Source: Azorhizobium caulinodans ORS 571 (GTDB lineage: Bacteria; Pseudomonadota; Alphaproteobacteria; Rhizobiales; Xanthobacteraceae). From it: a DNA stretch of 64,000 nucleotides. The position numbers and the translations under genes were made by a program. The notes beneath the pieces are model-generated. The model did not search any database. It saw only the letters and a list, made by a program, of their open reading frames with translations, and was not told where the DNA came from. Shown here piece by piece: positions 45,078 through 53,356 of this stretch (positions are counted from its first letter, which is position 1; the number at the start of each line of letters is the position of its first letter). The stretch spans positions 4,469,501-4,533,500 of the forward strand of contig NC_009937.1 of the NCBI RefSeq assembly GCF_000010525.1, given 5' to 3'.

Positions 45078-46007
45078 TCACTTCGTGCCGAACGGGCCGA
45101 ACACCATGTCGGGGGCGCTCGTGTTGTGGCGGGAAGGCACGAGGCGGCCCGCCCAGAGTTCGCTGGCCAGTCCGCCGGGATAGGTCATCACCGGCGCCTC
45201 GCCCCAGCCCTTCTCGCCCGGCGCCTTCCAGGCAAGCCGCGCCACGTCGGCGTTGAACTCGGTCACATACATGGAGCGCAGCGCCGCGAAGGGCGCGCCC
45301 GCCACCGGCCGATCGAAGGTCACGTCCAGCGCCAGTTGCTCGCGGTCCAGAGTCGCGAGATGCATCCGCGCGGTGCCGCCGCCCGCGAAGGTGAGCGTGA
45401 AGATGCGCGTGGCCGGATCGAAGGCGATCTCCTTCAGCTTCACCAGCGGCCGCCCCTCGGTCTCCACCGGGCCGACGAGGAAGGACGAGCCATAGCCCGT
45501 CATCGGCAGATGGCTCGGCGAGAGCGGGCGGGCGCGCCAATAGCCGTCCGGGGGATAGACCACCAGCACCTCCTCCGCCCGGTCCTGCTGGCGCACCCAG
45601 AGTTGCACCAGATGCAGCCCCTCCACCACCTTGTCGCCGACGCGGAACGGCACGGCAGCCGGCCGCCAGAAGGAGGGGAAAGTGTAGCCGGTGAGCCAGA
45701 GGTCGGGCGTCTCGAAGAAGGTCACGCGCTTCGGCACCGCCGGCACGGCGGGATCCTTGCTCATGTCGCAGGCGGTGAAGTCCGGCGCCATGCGGTCCAC
45801 GGACAGCGTGCCGATGTAAGCGGGATGGACGGCGGCAATGCGCAGGCGGCTGATGCCCGGCGCGGCGAAGGTGAGCGCCACATTGTCCGTCTCGGCGCAG
45901 AGCGTCGGCACGCTCTCGTTGTGCACCGTCACCGCCGCCTCCTGTGCGGAAGCGGACGCGAAGGCGAGAAGGCCAAGGAGAGCCGTCAGGAAGAAACGTG
46001 ATGCCAT
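45078..46007 (-). CDS. Secreted protein of unknown function
   Basis: The product (309 residues) begins with a clear Sec signal (ASRFFLTALLGLLAFASASA, cut near AQEA). The mature part is beta-rich with few charged clusters and two Cys (TLCAETD, TACDMSK) that could form a disulfide. Phrases include WLTGYTFPSFWRPAAVPFRV and ARMHLATLDREQLALDVTF. I do not recognise the family. It follows the hydrolase gene at 46040 by 32 bp on the same strand, so the two probably form an operon of exported proteins. Confidence 0.8.
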   Translation of the reverse strand: MASRFFLTALLGLLAFASASAQEAAVTVHNESVPTLCAETDNVALTFAAPGISRLRIAAVHPAYIGTLSVDRMAPDFTACDMSKDPAVPAVPKRVTFFETPDLWLTGYTFPSFWRPAAVPFRVGDKVVEGLHLVQLWVRQQDRAEEVLVVYPPDGYWRARPLSPSHLPMTGYGSSFLVGPVETEGRPLVKLKEIAFDPATRIFTLTFAGGGTARMHLATLDREQLALDVTFDRPVAGAPFAALRSMYVTEFNADVARLAWKAPGEKGWGEAPVMTYPGGLASELWAGRLVPSRHNTSAPDMVFGPFGTK

Positions 46008-46039
46008 GCGTGCCCCGCGTAGGGGGCCGCCGCGGCCCC

Positions 46040-46969
46040 TCAATCCACCAGTACGTAACCCGCCTGCCGGGCGATGATCCGGCCCCGGTCGGGAATATGA
46101 GAGCCGGTGACGCCGATCTTGTCGATCACCAGCCGGTCGAGAATCCCCCGGCGGGTGGCGGCGGCAAGCGAGGCGTCCACGTCGAACACCACCGTCCAGG
46201 CGGGATGGGGGAATTGCAGCAAAGCGGAATGGATGGTGTCGGCAAAGATGAGGAACTGCTCCTTGCCATCCGCCAGCAGGAAGCCCGCATGGCCCGGCGT
46301 GTGCCCGGGCAGCGGCACGAAGGTGATGCCCGGCACCGCCTCACCGCTGCCGTTCACCGTGCGCACGCGGCCCTTGTAGGCCTCCAGCGCCTTGCGGGCG
46401 ATCATGAACATGGGCTCCATGGAGGTCGGCATGCGCGACATGGCGCCGTCGTCGCTCCAGAAAGCCACCTCCATCTGCTGCACCACCAGTTCCGCATTGG
46501 GGAACAGGGCCGTGCCGTCCGCCTTCATCAGGCCGCCCGCATGGTCGGCATGGAGATGGGTCATGAGCAGCGCGTTGACCCGCTCGGGCGGCACGCCGAC
46601 AGCGGCAAGGCGCTCTGCGGCCTTGCCGAGATCAGGCCCCAGCGTCGCCCCGGCACCCGCGTCCACCACATAGAATCGGTCGCCGCGATTGATGGCGAAG
46701 ACGTTCACCGGCTGCGGCCAGGGGCCGAGCTTGGGCAGGCCCGCCCGCTCCACCAGCTTCTCGCCCTCCACGGAATCGGCATCGGGAATCAGGGCCGGTG
46801 TGAGACCGAAGGGGCCGTCGAGAATGGGCATGATCCGGAAGGCGCCAACGCTGAAGGGCGCATTGAGGGGCGTCGCCATCGCCCGGCCGAGCCCGCCCGC
46901 AGCAAGCGGGAGCGCGGCGGCACCGGCCAGGAAATCGCGGCGGGACAGCAAACCTGTGGCGGACGTCAT
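46040..46969 (-). CDS. Tat-exported metallo-beta-lactamase-fold hydrolase
   Basis: The ATG behind GAGAGG gives 309 residues starting with a twin-arginine signal (SRRDFLAGAAALPLAAGGLG). The zinc site is the classic HxHxDH in LMTHLHADHAGGLM, with a third His in PLPGHTPGHAGF, an Asp in LIFADTIHSA, and a C-terminal His in GVTGSHIPDRG. This pattern is close to lactonase/quorum-quenching enzymes and glyoxalase-II-like hydrolases. Activity on a lactone is a reasonable but unproven guess. It is divergent from ffh. Confidence 0.88.
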   Translation of the reverse strand: MTSATGLLSRRDFLAGAAALPLAAGGLGRAMATPLNAPFSVGAFRIMPILDGPFGLTPALIPDADSVEGEKLVERAGLPKLGPWPQPVNVFAINRGDRFYVVDAGAGATLGPDLGKAAERLAAVGVPPERVNALLMTHLHADHAGGLMKADGTALFPNAELVVQQMEVAFWSDDGAMSRMPTSMEPMFMIARKALEAYKGRVRTVNGSGEAVPGITFVPLPGHTPGHAGFLLADGKEQFLIFADTIHSALLQFPHPAWTVVFDVDASLAAATRRGILDRLVIDKIGVTGSHIPDRGRIIARQAGYVLVD

Positions 46970-47161
46970 CGGGCCTCTCACGATGGCGAAGGCGGGCACG
47001 CGGGACGGCACGGCCCGCATATTCCATGCCGGTTCTAGAGCCCTAGGCTTGCGCCAGCATCGCTGCCCTCGGCGTGGCCGGACGGCACGTTTAAATTGCC
47101 TCGGCACATTTTCAGTGCTAAGGGCTCGCGCTTCAAGAGGACGGCATCGCCGATCCGCCGA

Positions 47162-47326
47162 CCGGACCGAGGGTCCGGAGGTCACCGCCCGACAGCGCGT
47201 TGCGCCCTCGGGCGCGTTTCTCGTTGCGCCGTTGGGATCATACCCCATCTGTGGCGCAGCAGAGAGACAAGACCCGGCGGGCCAGCCGCCGACCTTGCGA
47301 ACCCCAACTCCGGTCCCGGCCGGAGT
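47162..47326 (+). promoter_or_regulatory. Structured leader of ffh with three hairpins
   Basis: The 372-bp gap between the divergent hydrolase and ffh genes contains three short perfect inverted repeats: CCGGACC-GAG-GGTCCGG (47162-47178), GCGCCC/GGGCGC (47202-47215), and ACTCCGG-TCCCGG-CCGGAGT (47307-47326). The last ends 15 bp before the ffh ATG, close to its ribosome site (AGGA, ~47331). They could shape the leader RNA. No small SRP RNA (no GGAAGCA core) or gene is visible. Confidence 0.45.
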
Positions 47327-47341
47327 GATCAGGACGGACCC

Positions 47342-48877
47342 ATGTTCGACAGCCTTTCAGACCGCCTTGGCGGCATACTCGACAAGCTGAAGCGGCGCGG
47401 CGCTCTCACCGAGGCCGACGTCGGCGAGGCCATGCGCGAGGTCCGGCGGGCGCTGATCGAGGCGGACGTCGCCCTCGACGTGGTGCGCTCCTTCACGGAC
47501 AAGGTGCGCCAGCGCGCCGTGGGCGTCGAGGTCATCAAGTCGGTGACCCCCGGCCAGATGGTCGTGAAGATCGTCCATGACGTGCTGGTGGAGACGCTGG
47601 GCTCCGACGCCGATCCCATCGACCTCAATGCGCCCGCCCCCGTCCCGATCCTCATGGTCGGCCTCCAGGGCTCGGGCAAGACCACCACCACCGCCAAGAT
47701 CGCCAAGCGCCTGACCGAGCGCGGCAACCGCCGCGTGCTCATGGCCTCGCTCGACACCCGCCGCCCGGCGGCCATGGAGCAGCTGGCGACGCTGGGCACG
47801 CAGGTGGAGGTGAACACCCTTCCCATCGTGCCCGGCCAGAGCGCCGTGCAGATCGCCAAGCGGGCCATGGATGCCGCCCGCTTCGGCAATTACGACGTGG
47901 TGATCCTCGACACCGCCGGCCGCGTCACGCTGGATGAAGCGCTGATGGCGGAAGTGGCCGAGGTGAAGGCCATCACCAACCCGCACGAAGTGCTGCTGGT
48001 GGCCGACAGCCTCACCGGCCAGGACGCGGTGAACACCGCGAAAGCCTTCGACAGCCGCGTCTCCATCACCGGCATCGTGCTGACCCGCGCCGACGGCGAC
48101 GGGCGCGGCGGCGCCGCGCTCTCCATGCGCGCGGTCACCGGCAAGCCCATCAAGCTGCTGGGCACGGGCGAGAAGATGGACGGGCTGGAGGATTTCGATC
48201 CCCAGCGGGTCGCCGGCCGTATCCTCGGCATGGGCGACGTGGTGGCCCTCGTGGAGAAGGCCGCCGAGAATCTCGACATCGAGAAGGCCAAGGCCACCGC
48301 CGAGCGGATGCGCAAGGGCGTCTTCGATCTGGAAGACCTGCGCGACCAGCTCTTCCAGATGCAGAAGATGGGCGGCATGGGCGGCCTGATGGGGATGCTG
48401 CCCGGCATCGCCAAGGTGAAGAACCAGATCGCCGCTGCCAATCTCGACGACAAGGTGTTCAAGCGCCAGGTCGCCATCATCAATTCCATGACCCGGCAGG
48501 AGCGGCGCAATCCGAAGGTGCTCGACGCCTCGCGCAAGAAGCGCATCGCCTCCGGCTCTGGCACCAAGGTCGAGGAGATCAACCGCCTCATCAAGATGCA
48601 CCGCCAGATGGCGGACGTGATGAAGGCCATGGGCGGGGCCGCCGGCAAGCGCGGTCCGCTCGCCGGTCTCGCCAGCATGATGGGCATGGGGGCCGGCGGC
48701 CCCTCGCCGGAAATGCTCCAGCAGATGGCCGAGAAGATGCCGGGCGGCCTGCCCGGTGGCGGCGGCCTCCCCCCGACCTTCCCCGGTGGCCTGCCCGGCC
48801 TCGGAAAGGGCCTGCCTCCGGGCCTGCCCAAGGGCTTCCCCGGCCTGCCCGGCCTCGGCGGCCCGAAGAAGAAATGA
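47342..48877 (+). CDS. ffh: Signal recognition particle protein Ffh
   Basis: Ffh (SRP54) binds signal sequences and 4.5S RNA and hydrolyses GTP with FtsY. The NG domain has the N-terminal helix bundle, GLQGSGKTTTTAKIAKRL, DTAGR and TRADGDGRGG. The M domain is Met-rich (QMQKMGGMGGLMGMLPG) with RRNPKVLDASRKKRIASGSG for RNA binding. The last ~50 residues are a Gly/Pro/Leu repeat ending GPKKK, longer than the E. coli tail. Total length is 511 residues. It is first in ffh-rpsP-rimM-trmD-rplS. Confidence 0.97.
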   Translation: MFDSLSDRLGGILDKLKRRGALTEADVGEAMREVRRALIEADVALDVVRSFTDKVRQRAVGVEVIKSVTPGQMVVKIVHDVLVETLGSDADPIDLNAPAPVPILMVGLQGSGKTTTTAKIAKRLTERGNRRVLMASLDTRRPAAMEQLATLGTQVEVNTLPIVPGQSAVQIAKRAMDAARFGNYDVVILDTAGRVTLDEALMAEVAEVKAITNPHEVLLVADSLTGQDAVNTAKAFDSRVSITGIVLTRADGDGRGGAALSMRAVTGKPIKLLGTGEKMDGLEDFDPQRVAGRILGMGDVVALVEKAAENLDIEKAKATAERMRKGVFDLEDLRDQLFQMQKMGGMGGLMGMLPGIAKVKNQIAAANLDDKVFKRQVAIINSMTRQERRNPKVLDASRKKRIASGSGTKVEEINRLIKMHRQMADVMKAMGGAAGKRGPLAGLASMMGMGAGGPSPEMLQQMAEKMPGGLPGGGGLPPTFPGGLPGLGKGLPPGLPKGFPGLPGLGGPKKK

Positions 48878-48963
48878 CGCCCGCCGCTTGCTCCCATGGG
48901 GATCAGCGGTCGGCCGATTGAAATCAAGACACACGAACACGAAGACACTGAAAGGAAAGTCCC

Positions 48964-49329
48964 ATGTCCCTCAAGATCCGTCTCGCCCGCGGCGGCGCCA
49001 AGAAGCGTCCCTACTACCGCATCGTTGTGGCCGACGCCCGCTCCCCGCGCGATGGCCGCTTCATCGAGAAGATCGGCACCTTCAACCCGCTGCTGGCCAA
49101 GGACGCCGCCGAGCGCGTGACGCTCGACACCGAGAAGGCCAAGGCCTGGCTCGAGAAGGGCGCCCAGCCCACCGACCGCGTGGCCCGCTTCCTCGACGCC
49201 GCCGGCCTGCTGAAGCGTGAGGCCCGCAACAACCCGAAGAAGGCCGAGCCCGGCAAGAAGGCTCAGGAGCGCGCCGCCGAGCGTGCCGCCAAGGCTGCCG
49301 AGGCCTCCGAGGCCGCTTCCGCCGAGTGA
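48964..49329 (+). CDS. rpsP: 30S ribosomal protein S16
   Basis: The first ~80 residues are the S16 fold ([52 protein letters not shown]). The remaining ~40 residues are a basic/Ala-rich tail ([20 protein letters not shown]) that is common in alphaproteobacteria and absent from the 82-residue E. coli protein. The ATG follows AGGAAAG. A palindromic repeat lies between it and rimM. Confidence 0.97.
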   Translation: MSLKIRLARGGAKKRPYYRIVVADARSPRDGRFIEKIGTFNPLLAKDAAERVTLDTEKAKAWLEKGAQPTDRVARFLDAAGLLKREARNNPKKAEPGKKAQERAAERAAKAAEASEAASAE

Positions 49330-49368
49330 TTTCGGCCGAGGGGGTGGGTACGGCTTCGGTCGCGCCTC

Positions 49369-49412
49369 TGCCCCCTCCCCATCCCTCCCCCGCAAGCGGG
49401 AGAGGGAGCCTG
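49369..49412. repeat. Palindromic repeat between rpsP and rimM
   Basis: A single inverted copy of the window's repeat family (CTCCCCCGCAAGCGGGAGAG core) followed by CCTGTCGCGCCGGCGGCAAA. The flank matches the repeat pair near 44.9 kb. It interrupts an otherwise compact ribosomal operon, so transcription must pass through it unless a second promoter exists. Confidence 0.8.
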
Positions 49413-49490
49413 TCGCGCCGGCGGCAAAGTTGACGCTTCAGATCCCCCGCCTCACCCGAGGCCGGTTCGCATTTTCGGTATCCGCATTCC

Positions 49491-50024
49491 ATGACAGATC
49501 GCATTCTCATCGCCCGCATCGGTGCGCCCCATGGCGTGAAGGGCGAGGTGCGCCTGTTCGCCTTCGGCGAAGACCCGCTGGCGCTGAAGCGCTATCCGCT
49601 GACCGACGAGAGCGGCGCCCGCCGCTTCAAGGTCCAGTCCCTGCGGGCGGCCAAGGATCATTTCGTCGCCAGGCTCGAGGGCATCGCCGACCGCAACGCG
49701 GCCGAGGCCCTGACCAATACCGACCTCTTCGTGCCCCGTGACGCCCTGCCCGCGGCTGAGGACGAGGACACCTTCTACCACGCTGATCTCATGGGCCTCC
49801 GGGTCGAGGATCAGAGCGGCGCGCTGCTCGGCACGGTGCTGGCCATGCACGATTTCGGCGCCGGCGACGTGCTCGAATACACGCCCGAAGGCGGCGGGCG
49901 CACGCTGCTGCTGCCCTTCACCAAGGCCGCCGTGCCGGTGGTGGACGTGCCCGGCGGACGCATCGTGGTGGTGCCTGACACCAATCCCGACGAGACTCCG
50001 CCCGAGGACGCCGATCAGGCCTGA
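49491..50024 (+). CDS. rimM: Ribosome maturation factor RimM
   Basis: RimM helps assemble the head of the 30S subunit near S19. The N-terminal RimM domain shows [20 protein letters not shown], and the C-terminal PRC-barrel shows [19 protein letters not shown] and [20 protein letters not shown]. Length (177) is normal. A long hairpin overlaps its stop codon, in the gap before trmD. Confidence 0.95.
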   Translation: MTDRILIARIGAPHGVKGEVRLFAFGEDPLALKRYPLTDESGARRFKVQSLRAAKDHFVARLEGIADRNAAEALTNTDLFVPRDALPAAEDEDTFYHADLMGLRVEDQSGALLGTVLAMHDFGAGDVLEYTPEGGGRTLLLPFTKAAVPVVDVPGGRIVVVPDTNPDETPPEDADQA

Positions 50025-50061
50025 GCCTGCCCGCCGTCAAGTTGACGGCACGGGCAGGCTC
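50023..50061 (+). promoter_or_regulatory. Long hairpin between rimM and trmD
   Basis: The arms GAGCCTGCCCG and CGGGCAGGCTC (11 bp) flank an inner CCGTCAA / TTGACGG pair (7 bp) with one central base and a two-base bulge. The structure starts on the rimM stop codon and ends 15 bases before the trmD ATG. It lacks a T-run, so it is more likely a processing, stability or attenuation element than a full terminator. Confidence 0.65.
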
Positions 50062-50076
50062 CCCCATTCCTGCGCC

Positions 50077-50769
50077 ATGACCTTCCGCGCCACCGTCCTC
50101 ACCCTCTATCCCGAGATGTTTCCGGGGCCGCTCGGCCATGCGCTGGCCGGCCGCGCGCTGGCCAACGGGCTGTGGGCGCTGGAGGCGGTGCAGATTCGCG
50201 ACCATGCGCTGGACAAGCACCGCTCGGTGGACGACACGCCGGCCGGCGGCGGGCTCGGCATGGTGATGCGGGCCGATGTGCTCGCCCGCGCCATCGACGC
50301 CGTCTCTCCGCCGGACGATCCCCGCCCCCGCCTGCTCATGACCCCGCGCGGGCGCCCGCTGACGCAGGCGCGCGTGCGCGACCTCGCCGCGGGGCCCGGT
50401 GCCGTCATCCTCTGCGGGCGGTTCGAGGGGGTGGACGAGCGCATCATCCCCGGCCGCAATCTGGAAGAAGTGTGCGTGGGCGACGTGGTGCTCTCCGGCG
50501 GCGAGGCAGCGGCTCTGCTGACGCTGGATGCCTGCGTGCGGCTGATCCCCGGCGTCATGGGCAAGACCGAGAGCGGAGCGGAGGAGAGCTTCTCCGACGG
50601 CCTGCTCGAATATCCCCAATACACCCGCCCGCAGCTCTTCGAGGGCGCTAGCATCCCCGAGGTTCTCACCTCCGGTGATCACGCCAAGATCGCCGCCTGG
50701 CGCCGGGCGCAGGCGCTCGCCGTCACCCGCGAGCGCCGGCCGGACCTTCTCGCCAAGGCGGAAAAGTGA
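50077..50769 (+). CDS. trmD: tRNA (guanine-N1)-methyltransferase TrmD
   Basis: TrmD makes m1G37 in tRNAs that read CNN codons and prevents frameshifting. The trefoil-knot SAM site is visible in [20 protein letters not shown] and [19 protein letters not shown]; the catalytic region [20 protein letters not shown] is upstream. The C-terminal domain has [20 protein letters not shown]. The ATG at 50077 gives 230 residues, the normal size. Confidence 0.96.
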   Translation: MTFRATVLTLYPEMFPGPLGHALAGRALANGLWALEAVQIRDHALDKHRSVDDTPAGGGLGMVMRADVLARAIDAVSPPDDPRPRLLMTPRGRPLTQARVRDLAAGPGAVILCGRFEGVDERIIPGRNLEEVCVGDVVLSGGEAAALLTLDACVRLIPGVMGKTESGAEESFSDGLLEYPQYTRPQLFEGASIPEVLTSGDHAKIAAWRRAQALAVTRERRPDLLAKAEK

Positions 50770-50941
50770 GGCTGCGCGCCGCGTCCGGTGGGGAAGATGA
50801 CGCTGCCATGAAGGAAAGGGCATGACATCTGCCCCTTTCTCCTGTATGTGAGCGCGTCCCTTAACTTACAACGACACGATGTGGCGCCGGGGCACGGCCG
50901 GAGACGGCTTATTCCCGAAGCGCTGCTAGAGGTTGGCGACA

Positions 50942-51337
50942 ATGAACATCATTCAGCAGCTTGAGGCCGAACAGGCCGCCCGCCTTTCCGAAACCAAGAC
51001 GATCCCGGAATTCCAGCCCGGCGACACCGTCATCGTCAACGTGAAGGTGGTTGAAGGCGAGCGCACCCGCGTTCAGGCCTATGAGGGCGTGTGCATCGCC
51101 CGCAACGGCGGCGGCCTCAACGAGAACTTCGTGGTCCGCAAGATTTCCTACGGCGAGGGCGTGGAGCGCGTGTTCCCGATCTACTCGCCGCTGATCGACA
51201 GCATCAAGGTGGTGCGTCGCGGTAAGGTGCGTCGCGCCAAGCTCTATTACCTGCGCGACCGTCGCGGCAAGTCCGCCCGTATCGCCGAGCGCACCGACGA
51301 CCGCGCGAAGAAGGCCAAGGCGACCGCCGCCGAGTGA
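50942..51337 (+). CDS. rplS: 50S ribosomal protein L19
   Basis: L19 lies at the 30S-50S interface. The sequence [18 protein letters not shown] leads into [40 protein letters not shown] and [14 protein letters not shown], all standard. The ATG follows AGAGG; a TTG three codons upstream is less likely. The 131-residue product has a short Lys/Ala tail. A 172-bp gap precedes it, and a strong terminator follows. Confidence 0.97.
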   Translation: MNIIQQLEAEQAARLSETKTIPEFQPGDTVIVNVKVVEGERTRVQAYEGVCIARNGGGLNENFVVRKISYGEGVERVFPIYSPLIDSIKVVRRGKVRRAKLYYLRDRRGKSARIAERTDDRAKKAKATAAE

Positions 51338-51363
51338 GGCGCCGTTTCCTTCTGACGATTTCA

Positions 51364-51391
51364 GCCGCCGGGTTCGCCCGGCGGCTTTTTT
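51364..51391 (+). terminator. Rho-independent terminator of the rplS operon
   Basis: A perfect 9-bp GC stem (GCCGCCGGG / CCCGGCGGC) with the stable TTCG loop is followed by six T. It begins 27 bp after the rplS stop and ends the ffh-rpsP-rimM-trmD-rplS unit. Confidence 0.95.
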
Positions 51392-51414
51392 ATTGGCCGC
51401 GTGGGCGCCTGAGA

Positions 51415-52320
51415 TCAGTCCGTCGCCGTTTCCAGCAACCGGGCGAGAAGCCCCTCCGGGTCCGCATCATAGGCCGCGCGCACGGTGGCGAGCGCCCGCG
51501 CCCCCCCGCCGCGATGACCGGCGCCGCCCACATGCAGCCAAGCATCGGCCAGCAGATAGGGCTCGGGCGTTCCCGTGGCGGGATCGGCGATCCAGGCGGT
51601 GCGGGTGGTGGCGCGTTCGAGCTGCGCGGGATCAAGCGTGCGGTAGAGCACGCCCCAGTTCTGCCCGCCGGTGTCCAGCGTCAGCGGCGTATCGGTGCCG
51701 AAATCGAGCGGCAGATGGCCGAGCGCGTCGAGATCGAAGACGCTGTAGCCGGGCCACAGATACCAGCCGCCGAAGCGATCTCCGTGCCGCACCATGCCAT
51801 AGGCCGGCTGACGGGCGACGAGGCCAGGAAGGTCCACCGGGGCCAGCGGCACGAGGTCATGATCCAGCAGCGCGAAGACTTTCGGCGCCACGGGCCGGAT
51901 GAGGCTGTGCAGCACCCAGTTCAGCGCCACGCCATGGGAGCGCGAACCGTTGCGCGCCCCCTTAAAGGGTGACGGCGGCAGCGGGCAATAAGGAAGCCCG
52001 CGCGCGGCGCACAAGGCGGCGATGGCGACGCGGGCCTCCGGCTTGCTGGAATTGTCGCACACCACCAGCGGAATGCCGGGGGCGAAGCGGTCCATGCCGT
52101 CCGCCAGCAGGGCGATGGCCTCGGGCAGGTTGAAAGCGATGGTGAAGGCGAGCGCAGGGGCCCGGCTCTCGCGCAGGCGCGCCACCAGCTCCGCCTGCCC
52201 GGGCGCGGTGCGGCGGCGATAGGCGCGGTCCACGAGCACGTTGCGCGCCCGCCGCAAGCGATGGAACAGCGGCTCGGCCGCCACCCATTCCTTCAGCGAA
52301 TAATCCTTCAGCGCGCGCAT
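51415..52320 (-). CDS. Glycosyltransferase-like protein (GT-A fold)
   Basis: The 301-residue soluble protein has features of a GT2-like nucleotide-sugar enzyme: a first strand with LAFTIAFNLPEAIALLADGM, VVCDNSSKPEA, and a DxD-like motif in FALLDHDLVPLAPVD. Later GGWYLWPGYSVFDLDALG and DTGGQNWGVLY would line the acceptor site. No membrane helix is seen. It is the last gene of a minus-strand group with a GST and a GT39-like protein. The donor and acceptor are unknown. Confidence 0.7.
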   Translation of the reverse strand: MRALKDYSLKEWVAAEPLFHRLRRARNVLVDRAYRRRTAPGQAELVARLRESRAPALAFTIAFNLPEAIALLADGMDRFAPGIPLVVCDNSSKPEARVAIAALCAARGLPYCPLPPSPFKGARNGSRSHGVALNWVLHSLIRPVAPKVFALLDHDLVPLAPVDLPGLVARQPAYGMVRHGDRFGGWYLWPGYSVFDLDALGHLPLDFGTDTPLTLDTGGQNWGVLYRTLDPAQLERATTRTAWIADPATGTPEPYLLADAWLHVGGAGHRGGGARALATVRAAYDADPEGLLARLLETATD

Positions 52321-52350
52321 GGCGCCTTGTGGGAGGCGCCGCCCGCCCCG

Positions 52351-53328
52351 TCAAGCGGCCGGGCGTTCCACGGGTGCGGTGAAATCCACCTCCGGCCCCA
52401 CCGGCACGATGCCGCGCGGGTTAATGCCCCGGTGGCTCTCGTAATAATGGTGCTTGATGTGGAAGACATCGACGGTCTCGGCGATGCCCGGCACCTGATA
52501 GAGCGCGCGCGTATAGGCCCAGAGCGCCGGATAATCGACGATGCGGCGCACGTTGCACTTGAAGTGGCCCACATAGACGAGATCGAAGCGCAGCAGCGTC
52601 GTCCAGAGCCGCCAGTCCGCCTCCGTCTGCCGGTCGCCCATGAGATAGGGCTGGCGGGACAGGCGCTCCTCCAGCCAGTCCAGCGTCTCGAACAAAGGCG
52701 CCAGCGCTTCCTCATAGGCCGCCTGCGTGGTGGCAAAGCCGCAGCGATAAACGCCGTTGTTCAGCGTCTTGTAGACGCGGTCGTTCACCGCATCGATCTC
52801 CGCCCGCAGCTCGGCCGGATAATAGTCGCCGGGCTTGGCGCCGACGCCATCGAAGGCGGAATTCAGCATGCGGATGATGTCGGCGGATTCGTTATTGACG
52901 ATCTGCCGGGTCTGTTTGTCCCATAGCACCGGCACGGTCACGCGGCCGCTATAAGCAGCATCCGAGCGCGCATAGAGCTCGTGCATGCGGGTCACGCCCT
53001 CGTTGGGATCGGGGATCACGCCCGGGCCGGGATGGAAGGTCCACCCCTCCTCCGCCATCAGCCAGTGGGTGACGGAAAAGGAGATGGCGTCCTCCAGACC
53101 TTTCAGGGTCCGGAAGATCATCGCCCGGTGCGCCCAGGGGCAGGCGCGGGCGATATAGAGATGGTAGCGGCCCGGCTCGGCCTTGAAGCCACCCGCGCCC
53201 ATGGGGCCGGGGCTGCCGTCCGCCGTCACCCAGTGCCGCAGCACGGAATCGGGCCGGGTGAAGCGACCGCCCGCGTCGGTGGGGAAATCTTCCTGTCCGT
53301 GCCAGACCCCATCCACCATCCGACCCAT
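52351..53328 (-). CDS. Glutathionyl-hydroquinone reductase (Xi-class GST, YqjG/PcpF type)
   Basis: Xi-class enzymes reduce glutathionyl-(chloro)hydroquinones using glutathione. The catalytic Cys is in YIARACPWAHRAMIF, and the family-specific segments WTFHPGPGVIPDPN, HELYARSDAAYSGRVTVPVL, WDKQTRQIVNNESADIIRML and the C-terminal RHFKCN-like YVGHFKCNVRRI are all present. The ATG behind AGGAGA gives 325 residues. It is a housekeeping detoxification enzyme with no clear link to its neighbours. Confidence 0.92.
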   Translation of the reverse strand: MGRMVDGVWHGQEDFPTDAGGRFTRPDSVLRHWVTADGSPGPMGAGGFKAEPGRYHLYIARACPWAHRAMIFRTLKGLEDAISFSVTHWLMAEEGWTFHPGPGVIPDPNEGVTRMHELYARSDAAYSGRVTVPVLWDKQTRQIVNNESADIIRMLNSAFDGVGAKPGDYYPAELRAEIDAVNDRVYKTLNNGVYRCGFATTQAAYEEALAPLFETLDWLEERLSRQPYLMGDRQTEADWRLWTTLLRFDLVYVGHFKCNVRRIVDYPALWAYTRALYQVPGIAETVDVFHIKHHYYESHRGINPRGIVPVGPEVDFTAPVERPAA

Positions 53329-53356
53329 CTGGCTTCTCCTTCCGCCTGTTGCGGTT

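Noticed and set aside
46970-47341. A possible 4.5S (SRP) RNA gene upstream of ffh, suggested by hairpins and by GGTCCGGAGG near 47172.
   Set aside because: The conserved GGAAGCA core and the GNAR tetraloop arrangement of SRP RNA are absent.
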